A stretch of DNA of 50,054 nucleotides, taken from NCBI GenBank assembly GCA_038133505.1, contig JAYPTI010000004.1:1-50054 (forward strand), in the 5' to 3' direction. The notes under the pieces are model-generated. The model had not been told where the DNA came from. It ran no database searches and saw nothing but the letters and a program-made list of their open reading frames with translations. Shown here piece after piece: positions 1 through 8,705 of this stretch. A program made the position numbers and the translations under genes. The DNA is from JAYQUR01 sp038133505. Lineage in GTDB: Bacteria > Pseudomonadota > Alphaproteobacteria > MPNO01 > UBA830. Each line of letters opens with the position of its first letter. Positions within the stretch are counted from its first letter, which is position 1.

Positions 1-858
1 ATGCAGAGCAGTCTCGACGGGGCCAAGTCCCGCAATCAGGCATTGGCGAGCGAGCTAGAAGCGACCGGCGCGCAGTTGTCGGCAGCGCTCAACGACCGCG
101 AGCACGCGACCGAGCGAGGCATGAAGCTCGGCGAGCGGGTCGAGGTACTTCACGGCAAACTGGCGGATCTGCGCGACACGCAGACCGAGCTTCTCGGCAG
201 GCTTGCAGAGACGTCCCAGACCGAAAGCGAGCGCCTTACCAAAATTCTCGCCTCTACCGGCGTAAACGTCGAACGGCTGCTGGCGGCCCAGGGCGGCGCT
301 TCCGCCGCGCAGGGCGGACCGTTCGAGGCCGCCGAGCGCAGCGCCAACGGAAACAAGACCACGCCCGACGAGACGCTAGAGCTCGCGCTCGCGGAAGCGG
401 GCGGGCATCTGGACCGTCTCGAGGGCCTGCGGAAGACGATCCGCAGCGTACCGCTGATCGCGCCCCTCGACGCCTATTACGTGTCCAGCAGCTACGGAAA
501 GCGCAAGGATCCGATCAATGGACAGGTGGCGATGCACCGGGGGCTCGATTTCGGCGCCCGCTACCGGTCGCCTGTCTTCGCGACCGCACCCGGTATCGTC
601 AAATACGCGGGCTGGAAAGGCCTGTACGGCCGTTTTGTCGAGATCGATCACGGCAACGGTATTTCGACGCGCTACGGTCACCTGCGGCGGATACACGTAA
701 AACGCGGCCAAGAAGTCGATTTTCGCGATAAGATTGCCGAGATGGGCAATTCAGGCCGCAGTACCGGCACCCATTTGCATTACGAGATCGTAGTAGACGG
801 CGACACCGTAGATCCGATGAAATTTCTGAAAGCGGGGAAAGATGTTTTCAAAGGATAA
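1..858 (+). CDS. M23 family (LytM) peptidoglycan endopeptidase, probably 5'-truncated by the window edge
   Basis: This is a zinc endopeptidase that would cleave peptide cross-links in the cell wall. The first ~100 residues are charged and heptad-like, suggesting a coiled coil. The M23 domain fills the C-terminal half: H179 and D183 (HRGLD) with H260 (HLH) are the expected zinc ligands, and H227 (YGHL) and H258 the further active-site histidines. No signal peptide or membrane anchor is visible. Because the window opens on this ATG, the true start probably lies upstream, where an anchor would be expected. The stop overlaps the next gene, a bactofilin, by 17 nt. Families of this pair are known to cooperate in shaping the wall (Csd1/CcmA in Helicobacter is an example); cooperation here is inferred from the overlap. 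Confidence 0.88.
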   Translation: MQSSLDGAKSRNQALASELEATGAQLSAALNDREHATERGMKLGERVEVLHGKLADLRDTQTELLGRLAETSQTESERLTKILASTGVNVERLLAAQGGASAAQGGPFEAAERSANGNKTTPDETLELALAEAGGHLDRLEGLRKTIRSVPLIAPLDAYYVSSSYGKRKDPINGQVAMHRGLDFGARYRSPVFATAPGIVKYAGWKGLYGRFVEIDHGNGISTRYGHLRRIHVKRGQEVDFRDKIAEMGNSGRSTGTHLHYEIVVDGDTVDPMKFLKAGKDVFKG

Positions 859-1252
859 GGAACCCGGAGAGCGGCGTTCGAGCGGAACGCCCTCCATCCT
901 CAGCAACGGCATGCAGGTCACGGGCGATATCGACTCCGATGGCGAGGTCCAGATCGACGGGATCCTCACCGGTGACATCAAATGCGCGAAACTCACGATC
1001 GGCGAATCCGGCAAGGTCAACGGCGCGGTCGTTGCGGACGATTGCCTTGTTCATGGCGAAGTGATCGGGCAGATCCGGGCGGACTCCGTGACGCTGTCGC
1101 GGTCGTCGCGCGTCGAGGGGGACGTCCTTCACGACACGCTGGCGATCGAACCCGGTGCGCGGCTCGAGGGCCATTGCCGCCGGTTCGAGAGCGAGGACAA
1201 CGACCCGAAACTCGACCTGGTCGTCACCGACGTCGATAAAAGCGCGTTCTGA
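842..1252 (+). CDS. Bactofilin (polymer-forming cytoskeletal protein)
   Basis: Bactofilins self-assemble into filaments through a right-handed beta-helix and position cell-wall enzymes. The 136-residue protein has a short disordered charged N-terminus (about residues 1-17), then a region of repeating hydrophobic/glycine turns (GDI, GEV, GDI, GKV, GEV, GDV spaced through residues 25-115) typical of the DUF583 beta-helix, and an acidic C-terminal tail. The length is usual for the family. The ATG overlaps the end of the M23 peptidase gene, so translation is likely coupled and the two proteins probably act together at the inner membrane. The N-terminus lacks a clear membrane helix. Confidence 0.93.
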   Translation: MFSKDKEPGERRSSGTPSILSNGMQVTGDIDSDGEVQIDGILTGDIKCAKLTIGESGKVNGAVVADDCLVHGEVIGQIRADSVTLSRSSRVEGDVLHDTLAIEPGARLEGHCRRFESEDNDPKLDLVVTDVDKSAF

Positions 1253-1255
1253 TCG

Positions 1256-2254
1256 CTAGCCGGCGCGGATTGCGTCGGCAAACAGGGCGGGGTCGACGTT
1301 GCCGCCCGACAGGACGACGCACACAGTGCGGTTCGCGACGTCGACCTTTCCGTGCAGGACGGCTGCCAGTCCCGCGGCACCCCCCGGCTCCACCACCAGC
1401 CGTGCATCCTCGAAGGCGGCGCGCATCGCGGCCATCACTTCGCTGTCGGTCACGGCAGCGCCGCCGGACAGGTGCGCGCGGTTGATCTCGAACGTCAGGT
1501 TGCCGGGCATTTCCACCAGCAGCGCGTCGCAAATCGAGGGCGGCCCCGGGGCGTTTCTCTCGCGGTCGCCCGAGGCGAGGGAGCGGGCCGTGTCGTCGAA
1601 GCCGGCAGGCTCCGCCGCCTGAATTTTCAGATCGGGCCAGGCGTCGTGGAGCGCGATGGCGCACCCGGCGATCAGGCCGCCGCCGGAGCACGGCACCACG
1701 GCGAGGTCCGGCACGACCCCCGTCTCGGCGCACTGTTCGACGATCTCGAGCGCCAGCGTCCCCTGTCCGGCGATGACGTCCGGATGATCGAACGGCGGAA
1801 CGAGAACGGCGCCGGTCTTCCCGATGATGTCGGCGGCGATCGCCTCCCGGTCTTGCGTGTCGCGATCGTAAGGGACGACTTCCGCCCCGTAGGCGCGCGT
1901 ATTGGCGATCTTCACGGCCGGCGCGTTCGACGGCATCACGATCGTCGCCGGAATGCCGAACCGCTGGGCGGTCAGCGCCACGGCCTGTGCGTGATTGCCG
2001 GACGAAAACGCGATGACGCCGCGCTTCCGTTCTTCCTCCGGCAGTTTCGCGATGCGGTTCCAGGCGCCCCGGATCTTGAAGGCCCCCATCGGCTGGAACA
2101 TCTCGCACTTGAGGAGAACGCGCGCGCCGGCCCGTTCGTTCAGCCTGGGCGATTCCAGAAGAGGGGACCTGACAGCGATGCCGGCCAGCCGCCGGGCTGC
2201 GGCCCGGACGTCGTCGATATCGGGCAACCCGTCAGTGCGCGCCGAGGAATTCAT
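1256..2254 (-). CDS. PLP-dependent threonine/serine dehydratase family protein
   Basis: A fold-type II PLP enzyme of 332 residues. The cofactor lysine is K60 in AFKIRGA, the SSGNHAQ motif follows near residue 90, and the glycine-rich phosphate loop is CSGGG. These are hallmarks of catabolic threonine ammonia-lyases and their relatives (serine racemase, hydroxyaspartate dehydratase). No C-terminal ACT or regulatory domain is present, so it resembles the short catabolic form rather than biosynthetic IlvA. Its start overlaps the end of the upstream alpha/beta hydrolase gene by 23 nt, making it the last gene of a three-gene minus-strand unit. The exact substrate cannot be told from sequence. Confidence 0.88.
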   Translation of the reverse strand: MNSSARTDGLPDIDDVRAAARRLAGIAVRSPLLESPRLNERAGARVLLKCEMFQPMGAFKIRGAWNRIAKLPEEERKRGVIAFSSGNHAQAVALTAQRFGIPATIVMPSNAPAVKIANTRAYGAEVVPYDRDTQDREAIAADIIGKTGAVLVPPFDHPDVIAGQGTLALEIVEQCAETGVVPDLAVVPCSGGGLIAGCAIALHDAWPDLKIQAAEPAGFDDTARSLASGDRERNAPGPPSICDALLVEMPGNLTFEINRAHLSGGAAVTDSEVMAAMRAAFEDARLVVEPGGAAGLAAVLHGKVDVANRTVCVVLSGGNVDPALFADAIRAG

Positions 2255-3083
2255 CGAGCGCCGCCTTGGATTCCGGCTCCGCGAGCGTCGGCACGTGGCC
2301 GCACCGGGGCACTTCCACCGCGATCATGTCCGGCTTGAATTCCTGCATGCGGCGGAAACAGTCGGGAGACAGGATATCGGACTCCGCGCCCCGAAGCGCG
2401 AGGACGGGCACGTTCTTGAGGGACCGGAAGATGGGCCACATGTCGGGAACTTCGTAGGACGGATCGAGGATCGGCTTGACGATGTCGACATCCCAGTCGA
2501 ACCGCAGCTTGCCGTCGTCGCATTCGCGGAACGTGTTCTGCGCCATCTTTAGCCAGATGCCTTCATCCTGGAACGTCAGGTTCGGCAGCATTTTCTTGAT
2601 CGTCTCGACCGCGTCGTCCCAGCTGTCCTGCGGCCGGTCTTCCCGCATGTAACCGATGATGAACGCGAGGCCGCCGGTTTCAACCTCGGGGCCGATATCG
2701 TTCAGGACGACGCCGGCAAGCGCCCCGGGCATCGCCGCTCCCATGCCCATGCCGAGGATGCCGCCGAGCGACGTGCCCACGACGACGACGCGGTGCAGGT
2801 TCAACGCCGACAGGATGTCGTGGATGTCGCGGAGATAGATCCGCGGATCGTAGTTGTACGGGTCGGGATCGTAGTCGGACCGTCCGCGGCCCCGGTAATC
2901 AGGGGCGATCACCCGGCGTCCGTCGCGGCTGTAGCGTTCGGCGAGCCCGTCGAAATCCTTGGAATTCCGCGTAAGCCCTCCGAGACACAGGAGAGGGGCG
3001 CGCGGGTTTAGCGAGTCGCCGTAATCCCGGAGGTATAGAGACAGATTGTCCTGCGTGGTGACACGCCGCTCGACGTAGGGCAT
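2232..3083 (-). CDS. Alpha/beta hydrolase
   Basis: A 283-residue alpha/beta hydrolase. The nucleophile elbow is GTSLGG with S105, a likely acid is in the segment RGAESDIL, and the catalytic histidine is in CGHVPTL near the C-terminus. The open frame extends further upstream, but the ATG at 3083 was chosen because it overlaps the stop of the preceding dehalogenase gene (TGATG), a usual coupling arrangement, and because the fold starts there. No signal peptide. It may hydrolyse an ester or lactone in the same pathway as its neighbours; the substrate is unknown. Confidence 0.88.
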   Translation of the reverse strand: MPYVERRVTTQDNLSLYLRDYGDSLNPRAPLLCLGGLTRNSKDFDGLAERYSRDGRRVIAPDYRGRGRSDYDPDPYNYDPRIYLRDIHDILSALNLHRVVVVGTSLGGILGMGMGAAMPGALAGVVLNDIGPEVETGGLAFIIGYMREDRPQDSWDDAVETIKKMLPNLTFQDEGIWLKMAQNTFRECDDGKLRFDWDVDIVKPILDPSYEVPDMWPIFRSLKNVPVLALRGAESDILSPDCFRRMQEFKPDMIAVEVPRCGHVPTLAEPESKAALDEFLGAH

Positions 3084-3769
3084 CAGGTCCCGATCAACGG
3101 CGGAAGATCCGACAGGGTCTGGATTTCCACATGGGGCTTGGCCGGCAGGTATTCGCGGGGCTGCGAGAACCGGTTTACCCACGCGACCACGAAGCCGAAC
3201 GCGCCAGCGCCGTGGACATCCCAGGCGTTCGACGACATGAATGCGATTTCGTTCGGCGCTACCTTCAGCGTGTCCACCGCTATCTGATAGACCGACGGGT
3301 GCGGCTTGAAGATTCCGACATCCTCGACCGAGAGGATGGCGTCGAGCTTGCCGTAGATCCCGGCCGTCTTGGCCGCCGCGATCAGCATCGACGGGGCGCC
3401 GTTCGACAGGATCGCGGTCTTTTTGCCGGCGCCCTGAAGCGCGTCGAGCACGCCGCCCACTTCGGGATAGGCTTCGAGCTGCAGGTAAAGCTCCATGAGC
3501 TTCGCCCGGAGGCCCGGATTGTCGATGCCGGTTTTCTGGAGCGCGAAGTCCAGCGCGTCGCCGGTGATCTGCCAGAAATCTTCGTGTCGGCCCATCAGGC
3601 TGCGGAGCCACGCGTATTCCAGCTGCTTCTGACGCCAGAGATTCGACAGTTCGTCGGCCTTGTCCCCGATCTCGCCGCGCAGGCGCGCAGCAGCCGAGTG
3701 GACGTCGAACAGCGTGCCATAGGCGTCGAATACGCAGGCCTTTACGGCGTCGAAACTGGGATCGGGCAT
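3083..3769 (-). CDS. Haloacid dehalogenase, type II (HAD superfamily)
   Basis: A 228-residue HAD hydrolase resembling (S)-2-haloacid dehalogenases. The nucleophile aspartate is D15 in FDAYGTLFD, motif II is LSNGAP, motif III is the lysine in FKPHP, and the segment SSNAWD is the signature that separates L-2-haloacid dehalogenases from phosphatases of the superfamily. The ATG at 3769 has GGAG seven bases upstream, better than a second in-frame ATG at 3820. It is the first gene of a three-gene unit with the alpha/beta hydrolase and PLP dehydratase. The true substrate could be a natural 2-substituted acid rather than a halogenated one. Confidence 0.9.
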   Translation of the reverse strand: MPDPSFDAVKACVFDAYGTLFDVHSAAARLRGEIGDKADELSNLWRQKQLEYAWLRSLMGRHEDFWQITGDALDFALQKTGIDNPGLRAKLMELYLQLEAYPEVGGVLDALQGAGKKTAILSNGAPSMLIAAAKTAGIYGKLDAILSVEDVGIFKPHPSVYQIAVDTLKVAPNEIAFMSSNAWDVHGAGAFGFVVAWVNRFSQPREYLPAKPHVEIQTLSDLPPLIGT

Positions 3770-3831
3770 CGGGAGGCTCCTTGCTCGCGCTAACTTAGCT
3801 TTCGCGGGTGCGCGCGGCAACGGGAGCGGGC

Positions 3832-5796
3832 CTAGCGGGCGAGATCCTTGACGATCGCCTCCGACAGGAGCGGGCCTTCGAGGCGAAACCGGTAGATTTG
3901 AAGGTTCTCCAGCACCCGCTGAACGTAGTTGCGCGTCTCGCGATAGGGGATCATCTCGACCCAGTCGATCGCATCCGTGGAAGGATCGCCGGGATCTCCG
4001 AATTCGCGGGTCCAGCGGCCGGCGGCCCCCGGACCGGCGTTATAGGCGGCGATGGACAGGATGTAGGAGCCGTTGAAGCGTTCCAGCATCTGCGCGAGAT
4101 ACGCGCGGCCAAGGCGGAGATTGTAGGCGGGATCGGAGGTCAGCCGGTTGCCGGAGAACTTGACCTTCAGGTGCCGGGCGACCGACTGCGCCGTCCCGGG
4201 CATGAGCTGCATCAGCCCGCGCGCGCCGGCGCGACTGATCGCGCGCGGATCGAAATTGCTTTCCTGCCGAGCGATCGCGTGGACGAGCGCCTGTTCGGGC
4301 GTCCCGTTTCGAAGGGGAATGACCGGGTATGCGAACTCCGCGAGCAGGATGCCGTCGATCTGGGCCTTTCGCGCGGCGCGGACGCTCAGGTCCGGGCGCT
4401 GCAGCGACGCGCCGAGCTCCGCGACGAGCCGGTAGGCGTGGTGCGTCCCGGCTTCGGCCGTCAACCGGTCGACGAACGGCCGGACAAGGTCCTTTGCGCC
4501 GATCTGGGTCAGCATGCGGGCGGCGCGAACGCGGCTGTCCTTTTCGAAGGCTGCGGCGGCCTCTCGGTCCGCGGGGACATCGGCGCTCCTCAGATCGACG
4601 CGCCCGCCGCTGCGCGCGGCGGCAAGCTGCCCGTAATAGGTCGTCTCGTGCTTCGCGGCGGCGGCGAAATGACGGGCGGCGGCGGTGCGGTCGCCCGCTT
4701 CCTCGAGGGCGCGGCCGAGCCAGTAGGACGCGCGCGCCTTGCTGATCGGATAGCTCACCTTCTCGGCGAGCGCCTGGAAATGTTTCGCCGCGACGTCGGG
4801 CTCCCGCAGGTAGCGAAGCGCGATCCAGCCGGAGAGCCATTCGGCCTCGGCAAAGCGGGCGCCTTCGGACAATCCGTTGGCTTTCGCGAGGCGATAGGCC
4901 TCCGAGATGTAGCCCTTCGTCAGCAGCCGTCTCGCCAGGATGGAACGTTCGGTCCACCACAGCTCGGCGTAGGGCGCATCGGCGGGAACGTCCTTCAGAA
5001 GATCGTAGGCGTCGGCGTCGCGGTCCTTGCGGCGCCGCCATCGCACGCGCTCGTATATGAAGCCCAGGTCGTTCTGCAGCTTTTCCGGCGTGCGGTTGAC
5101 GTGCCAGTCGACGCCGCCGCTGAACGCCCGCATCGAAATCCGCGCCATTCCGGCGCGCCGGTGCATTTCGTCGACGAGCGGCATCATGCGTTTGACCTGC
5201 GAGTGAAGCCCCCGCCACAGCAGCGAGTCGAGCCGAGAGACGTGATCGTCCTTGGTCAGGTACTTGCCGTAGGTCCGCCGGAACCGGCGCTCCTGCTTGC
5301 GGCCGAAGGTGCCGTCGATCCAGGTTTCACGGATCATCGGGATCGCGCGTTTCGTCTGGCCGGTCGACATCAGCGCGGCGATCAGCCGAATGCTCCCGTC
5401 GGTCGAACTGGGCGGGTGGGTGTCGAACCATTTCAGCGCTTCGGCGTCCGGAATGCCTGCGTCCATCGCGGCTTCCGCATGCCGGAGCAGTGCGCTCCGG
5501 TACGGCCATTCCGGATGCTTTTCGATAAACCGGGCGAAATCGGAGAAACGCCGGTTGTTGCCGCGGCGCGTCATTTCCATCCAGTCGACGATGTCGGCGG
5601 CGATCGGATCGGAAACCCGGTGCGCGTGCCGCCGGGCGGACGCCCAGTGGTTGCGCTCGGCATCCTTGTAGGCGCTGGCGAACGTCTCGGCGTCCTTCTT
5701 CGAGAGCGGCGTGGCGGCATGCGCGGTCGCCACGGCCGTTACCGCCGCCAGGGCAGCGGTTGCCGCGAGCATGCGTATATGCGCGAAAAGCTTCAT
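3832..5796 (-). CDS. Soluble lytic murein transglycosylase (SLT domain)
   Basis: Cleaves glycan strands of peptidoglycan with formation of 1,6-anhydro ends. The 654-residue protein has a signal peptide (about 1-27, ending in an AHA site), a long alpha-helical superhelical region of repeats, and a C-terminal SLT domain. The catalytic glutamate is E512 in ARQESNFDP, followed by GARGLMQLMP and AYNAGPG, the standard family 1 motifs. Length matches the Slt70 family. It lies alone on the minus strand, back to back with dapA, a placement seen in several alphaproteobacteria. Confidence 0.95.
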   Translation of the reverse strand: MKLFAHIRMLAATAALAAVTAVATAHAATPLSKKDAETFASAYKDAERNHWASARRHAHRVSDPIAADIVDWMEMTRRGNNRRFSDFARFIEKHPEWPYRSALLRHAEAAMDAGIPDAEALKWFDTHPPSSTDGSIRLIAALMSTGQTKRAIPMIRETWIDGTFGRKQERRFRRTYGKYLTKDDHVSRLDSLLWRGLHSQVKRMMPLVDEMHRRAGMARISMRAFSGGVDWHVNRTPEKLQNDLGFIYERVRWRRRKDRDADAYDLLKDVPADAPYAELWWTERSILARRLLTKGYISEAYRLAKANGLSEGARFAEAEWLSGWIALRYLREPDVAAKHFQALAEKVSYPISKARASYWLGRALEEAGDRTAAARHFAAAAKHETTYYGQLAAARSGGRVDLRSADVPADREAAAAFEKDSRVRAARMLTQIGAKDLVRPFVDRLTAEAGTHHAYRLVAELGASLQRPDLSVRAARKAQIDGILLAEFAYPVIPLRNGTPEQALVHAIARQESNFDPRAISRAGARGLMQLMPGTAQSVARHLKVKFSGNRLTSDPAYNLRLGRAYLAQMLERFNGSYILSIAAYNAGPGAAGRWTREFGDPGDPSTDAIDWVEMIPYRETRNYVQRVLENLQIYRFRLEGPLLSEAIVKDLAR

Positions 5797-5999
5797 TCAG
5801 CGCCGTTCCCGTATCGCCATGGCGAAGCCTCACCGGGTACGGTTAAATCCCGGTTAACGGCGATTTCGCGCGATATGCTAGCGCGCGCGGGCCGCAGCGA
5901 CAAACGCTTCCGAAATTGCCGGTTCGCTTGCCCGGGCCGAGGTCGGCTTGTATGGTGCACCACACTGAAACGGAACAATTTTTCCGGAGACCGGCCGCC

Positions 6000-6872
6000 A
6001 TGTTCTACGGGTCCATTTGCGCCCTCATAACGCCCTTCCGCGACGGAGAAGTCGACGAGAAGGCCTTCGGCGAATTCGTCGACTGGCAGATCGAGGAAGG
6101 CACGCACGGCCTTGTTCCTGTCGGAACGACCGGCGAATCCCCGACGCTGAGCCACGACGAGCACAAGCGCGTGGTGGAGATGTGCATCGAGGTCGCCGAC
6201 CGGCGCGTACCGGTGATCGCGGGCGCGGGCTCCAACTCCACGGCAGAAGCGGTCGAGCTGACGCAGCATGCCAAGGAGGCTGGTGCCGACGCGGCCCTCG
6301 TCGTGACGCCCTATTACAACAAGCCGACGCAGGAAGGGCTCTATGCCCATTTCGCGGAGATCAACAAGATCGGCCTGCCGATCATCATCTACAACATTCC
6401 CGGCCGGTCCGTGATCGACATGAGCGTCGCGACGATGGCCCGCTGCGCCGAATTGGAGAACGTGATCGGCGTCAAGGATGCGACCGCCGCCGTCGGCCGC
6501 GCGACCGAACAGAAGCTCGCCTGCGGCGACGACTTCTGCCAGCTGTCCGGCGAGGACGTGACCCAGCTCGGTTTCCTGGCGCAGGGCGGCGTCGGCTGCA
6601 TCTCCGTGACCGCGAACGTCGCGCCCAAGCTGATGTCGGAAATGCACGTCGCCTGGCAGGAGGGCAGGGTCGCGGATGCGCAGCGCATCAACGAACGGCT
6701 GACGCCGCTCCATACCGACCTGTTCTGCGAGGCCAATCCCGGTCCCGTGAAGTACGCGGCCAGCCTCCTCGGCAAGTGCGAGGAAGAGCTTCGCCTGCCT
6801 CTGGTGACGATCACCGAGGCGTCGCGGGCGAAGGTCGAGTGCGCGATGCGGCACGCCGGACTGCTCAACTGA
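6000..6872 (+). CDS. dapA: 4-hydroxy-tetrahydrodipicolinate synthase
   Basis: Condenses pyruvate with aspartate semialdehyde, the first committed step of lysine and diaminopimelate synthesis. The 290-residue TIM barrel has the Schiff-base lysine K159 in GVKDAT, the tyrosine Y131 in YNIPGR, and the TTGESP loop. The ATG at 6000 is preceded by GGAG ten bases upstream and fits the family N-terminus (FYGSICALITPF); an earlier ATG at 5916 would add unrelated residues. smpB follows after 11 nt, probably in one transcript. Confidence 0.97.
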   Translation: MFYGSICALITPFRDGEVDEKAFGEFVDWQIEEGTHGLVPVGTTGESPTLSHDEHKRVVEMCIEVADRRVPVIAGAGSNSTAEAVELTQHAKEAGADAALVVTPYYNKPTQEGLYAHFAEINKIGLPIIIYNIPGRSVIDMSVATMARCAELENVIGVKDATAAVGRATEQKLACGDDFCQLSGEDVTQLGFLAQGGVGCISVTANVAPKLMSEMHVAWQEGRVADAQRINERLTPLHTDLFCEANPGPVKYAASLLGKCEEELRLPLVTITEASRAKVECAMRHAGLLN

Positions 6873-6883
6873 CGGCTGCGTGA

Positions 6884-7357
6884 ATGGCGCAATCCGACAT
6901 TTCGGCGCAGCGTCTCGCGGCGCAGAACCGCAAGGCACGCCATAGCTACGAGATCGAGGATACGGTCGAGGCAGGGCTCGTCCTGACGGGCAGCGAAGTG
7001 AAGGCGCTGCGCGAAGGGCGCGCGAACATCGCCGAGTCCTATGCCAAGGCCGACAAGGGCGAAGTCTGGCTGATCAACGCCCATATTCCCGAATACAAGC
7101 AGGCCGGCCAGTTCAATCACGAACCGCGCCGTCCGCGGAAGCTGCTTCTCAAGAAGCGAGAGATCGACAAGCTGCTCGGCGCAGCCGAGCGCGAAGGCAT
7201 GACGCTCGTCCCGCTCAAGCTCTATTTCAACCGGCGCGGCATCGCCAAGCTCGAGCTCGGTGTGGGCAAGGGCAAGAAGTCGTACGACAAGCGCGAAACG
7301 CAGAAGCGCCGCGACTGGGATCGCCAGAAGGCGCGATTGATGCGCGAAAAGGGCTGA
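6884..7357 (+). CDS. smpB: SsrA-binding protein SmpB
   Basis: Binds tmRNA and brings it to stalled ribosomes for trans-translation. The 157-residue protein contains the conserved beta-barrel segments (ARHSYEIEDTVEAGL, LTGSEVKALREG, YFNRRG) and the basic C-terminal tail (KKSYDKRETQKRRDWDR) that probes the empty mRNA channel. It is downstream of dapA by 11 nt. The tmRNA gene itself is not in this window. Confidence 0.97.
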   Translation: MAQSDISAQRLAAQNRKARHSYEIEDTVEAGLVLTGSEVKALREGRANIAESYAKADKGEVWLINAHIPEYKQAGQFNHEPRRPRKLLLKKREIDKLLGAAEREGMTLVPLKLYFNRRGIAKLELGVGKGKKSYDKRETQKRRDWDRQKARLMREKG

Positions 7358-7391
7358 TCCCCTGGCGGACGAACCCGACAATCCCGAAAAA

Positions 7392-8039
7392 TTGGCCGGC
7401 TATCACGAGAAACTCGTGCGCCGCAAGCAGGAATGGGCGCGGGACGGCCGCCTCCTGACCGAAGACTCCGCTGCCGGGAGGGACCGCCAGCGCCTTCCGC
7501 CGGGCCAGCGTCTCGTCGAAAAGTGGCCGGTGCTCGATCTGGGCGTCCAGCCGGAGATCCCGAGGGACAAGTGGATCTTCGTCGTCGACGGCCTCGTCGA
7601 GAACCCGATCCGCTGGAAGTGGGACGATTTTCTCGCCCAGCCGCAGGTCACGATGACGTCGGACATACATTGCGTGACCGGCTGGTCGCGCTACGACAAC
7701 GAATGGACCGGCGTCCATGTGGCGCACCTGCTCGACATGTGCCGGCCGGAACAGGACGCGCGGCATTGCCTGTTCTACTCCTCGGACGGATATACGACCA
7801 ACATCCGGCTCGACCGGTTTGCCGACGAGGATGTACTGCTCGCCCATTCGTGGAACGGCGAATACCTGACGAAGGAGCACGGCGGGCCCGTCCGCGCGGT
7901 CGTGCCCAAGTGGTATTTTTGGAAAAGCGCCAAGTGGATACGCCGCATCGAGTTCCTGGCGGAAGACGACAAGGGCTTCTGGGAGGACCGCGGCTACCAC
8001 AACGACGGCGATCCGTGGAAGGAAGAGCGGTACGCCTGA
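7392..8039 (+). CDS. Sulfite oxidase-like molybdopterin-dependent oxidoreductase
   Basis: A small cytoplasmic member of the sulfite oxidase/YedY molybdopterin-binding fold. The molybdenum-ligand cysteine is C94 in DIHCVTGW (numbered from the TTG start), followed by the WTGV segment and the YTTNI and GGPVRAVVP stretches of the family. At 215 residues it lacks a signal peptide and a dimerisation domain. The start is uncertain: TTG at 7392 has no clear ribosome site, while the in-frame codons from a CTG at 7362 (LADEPDNPEK) look coding and lie just after the smpB stop behind AAAAGGG. The substrate is unknown. Confidence 0.85.
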   Translation: MAGYHEKLVRRKQEWARDGRLLTEDSAAGRDRQRLPPGQRLVEKWPVLDLGVQPEIPRDKWIFVVDGLVENPIRWKWDDFLAQPQVTMTSDIHCVTGWSRYDNEWTGVHVAHLLDMCRPEQDARHCLFYSSDGYTTNIRLDRFADEDVLLAHSWNGEYLTKEHGGPVRAVVPKWYFWKSAKWIRRIEFLAEDDKGFWEDRGYHNDGDPWKEERYA

Positions 8040-8051
8040 GCGGCGAGCGCG

Positions 8052-8705
8052 TCAGCCGTCGAGCGTCTGCCGGATCGTCCTGAAAACGTTCTCGAACATC
8101 TCTTCGGTGAGACGGCCGGTGTTCGTATTGTAGCGCGAGCAATGATAGCTGTCGGCGAGGATCAGGCCGTTCGTCAGTTCGTGCATCGCCTCGTGGGCGA
8201 ATTTGTAATCCGCGCGCCGCTCGCCGAGCGTCGTCAGCACCGTATTGTGGGCGATGCCGCCGAGGGCGACGACGACCCGGAGATTTTTCATCGCGCCGAT
8301 CTCGGAGACGAGATAGGGGCGGCAGGCGGCGATTTCGGCGCCGACCGGCTTGTTCTCGGGCGGCACGCACCGGACGCCGTTTGCGATGCGGCAGTCGACG
8401 AGGCCGAGGCCGTCGCCCGCGTGTCGGTCGTAGGCGCCGGTGGTGAAGCCGAACTTCGCGAGGGTCGCATAGAGCAGATCGCCGGCATAGTCGCCGGTAA
8501 ACGGCCGGCCGGTGCAGTTGGCGCCCTTGAGGCCGGGCGCGAGGCCCACGATCAGAAGCCGTGCGTCGATCGGCCCGAAGGACGGGACGGGCGCGTTATG
8601 CCAGTCCGCCCAGGCCGCCCGGTTGCGTTCGCGGAATTCGACCAGCCGCGGACAGAGATCGCAGTCGGGTGCCGGCGCTTCCGGCAGGGCAGGGGCGGTG
8701 CTCAC
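8052..8705 (-). CDS. Uracil-DNA glycosylase, family 5-like (UDGb), Fe-S type
   Basis: Removes uracil or deaminated bases from DNA. The 217-residue protein has GLAPGLKGAN as the catalytic-region motif, CTGRPFTGD next to it, and the C-terminal motif YHCSRYNTNTGRL. Cysteines in CDLCP, in NGVRC, and in CRPYL match the iron-sulfur cluster pattern of families 4 and 5. It begins with GTG at 8705, overlapping the stop of the NYN-domain gene by 4 nt (GTGA), so the two are translationally coupled. Family 5 is the better match by motif; family 4 is the alternative. Confidence 0.9.
   Translation of the reverse strand: MSTAPALPEAPAPDCDLCPRLVEFRERNRAAWADWHNAPVPSFGPIDARLLIVGLAPGLKGANCTGRPFTGDYAGDLLYATLAKFGFTTGAYDRHAGDGLGLVDCRIANGVRCVPPENKPVGAEIAACRPYLVSEIGAMKNLRVVVALGGIAHNTVLTTLGERRADYKFAHEAMHELTNGLILADSYHCSRYNTNTGRLTEEMFENVFRTIRQTLDG

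Noticed and set aside
3808..6030. Long open frame of 740 codons on the plus strand opposite the lytic transglycosylase gene
   Set aside because: Its product is Arg/Gly/Pro-rich low-complexity with no domain, and it mirrors the codon bias of the minus-strand gene. Similar antisense frames elsewhere (10671-12416, 18094-19203, 24435-27426) have the same cause.
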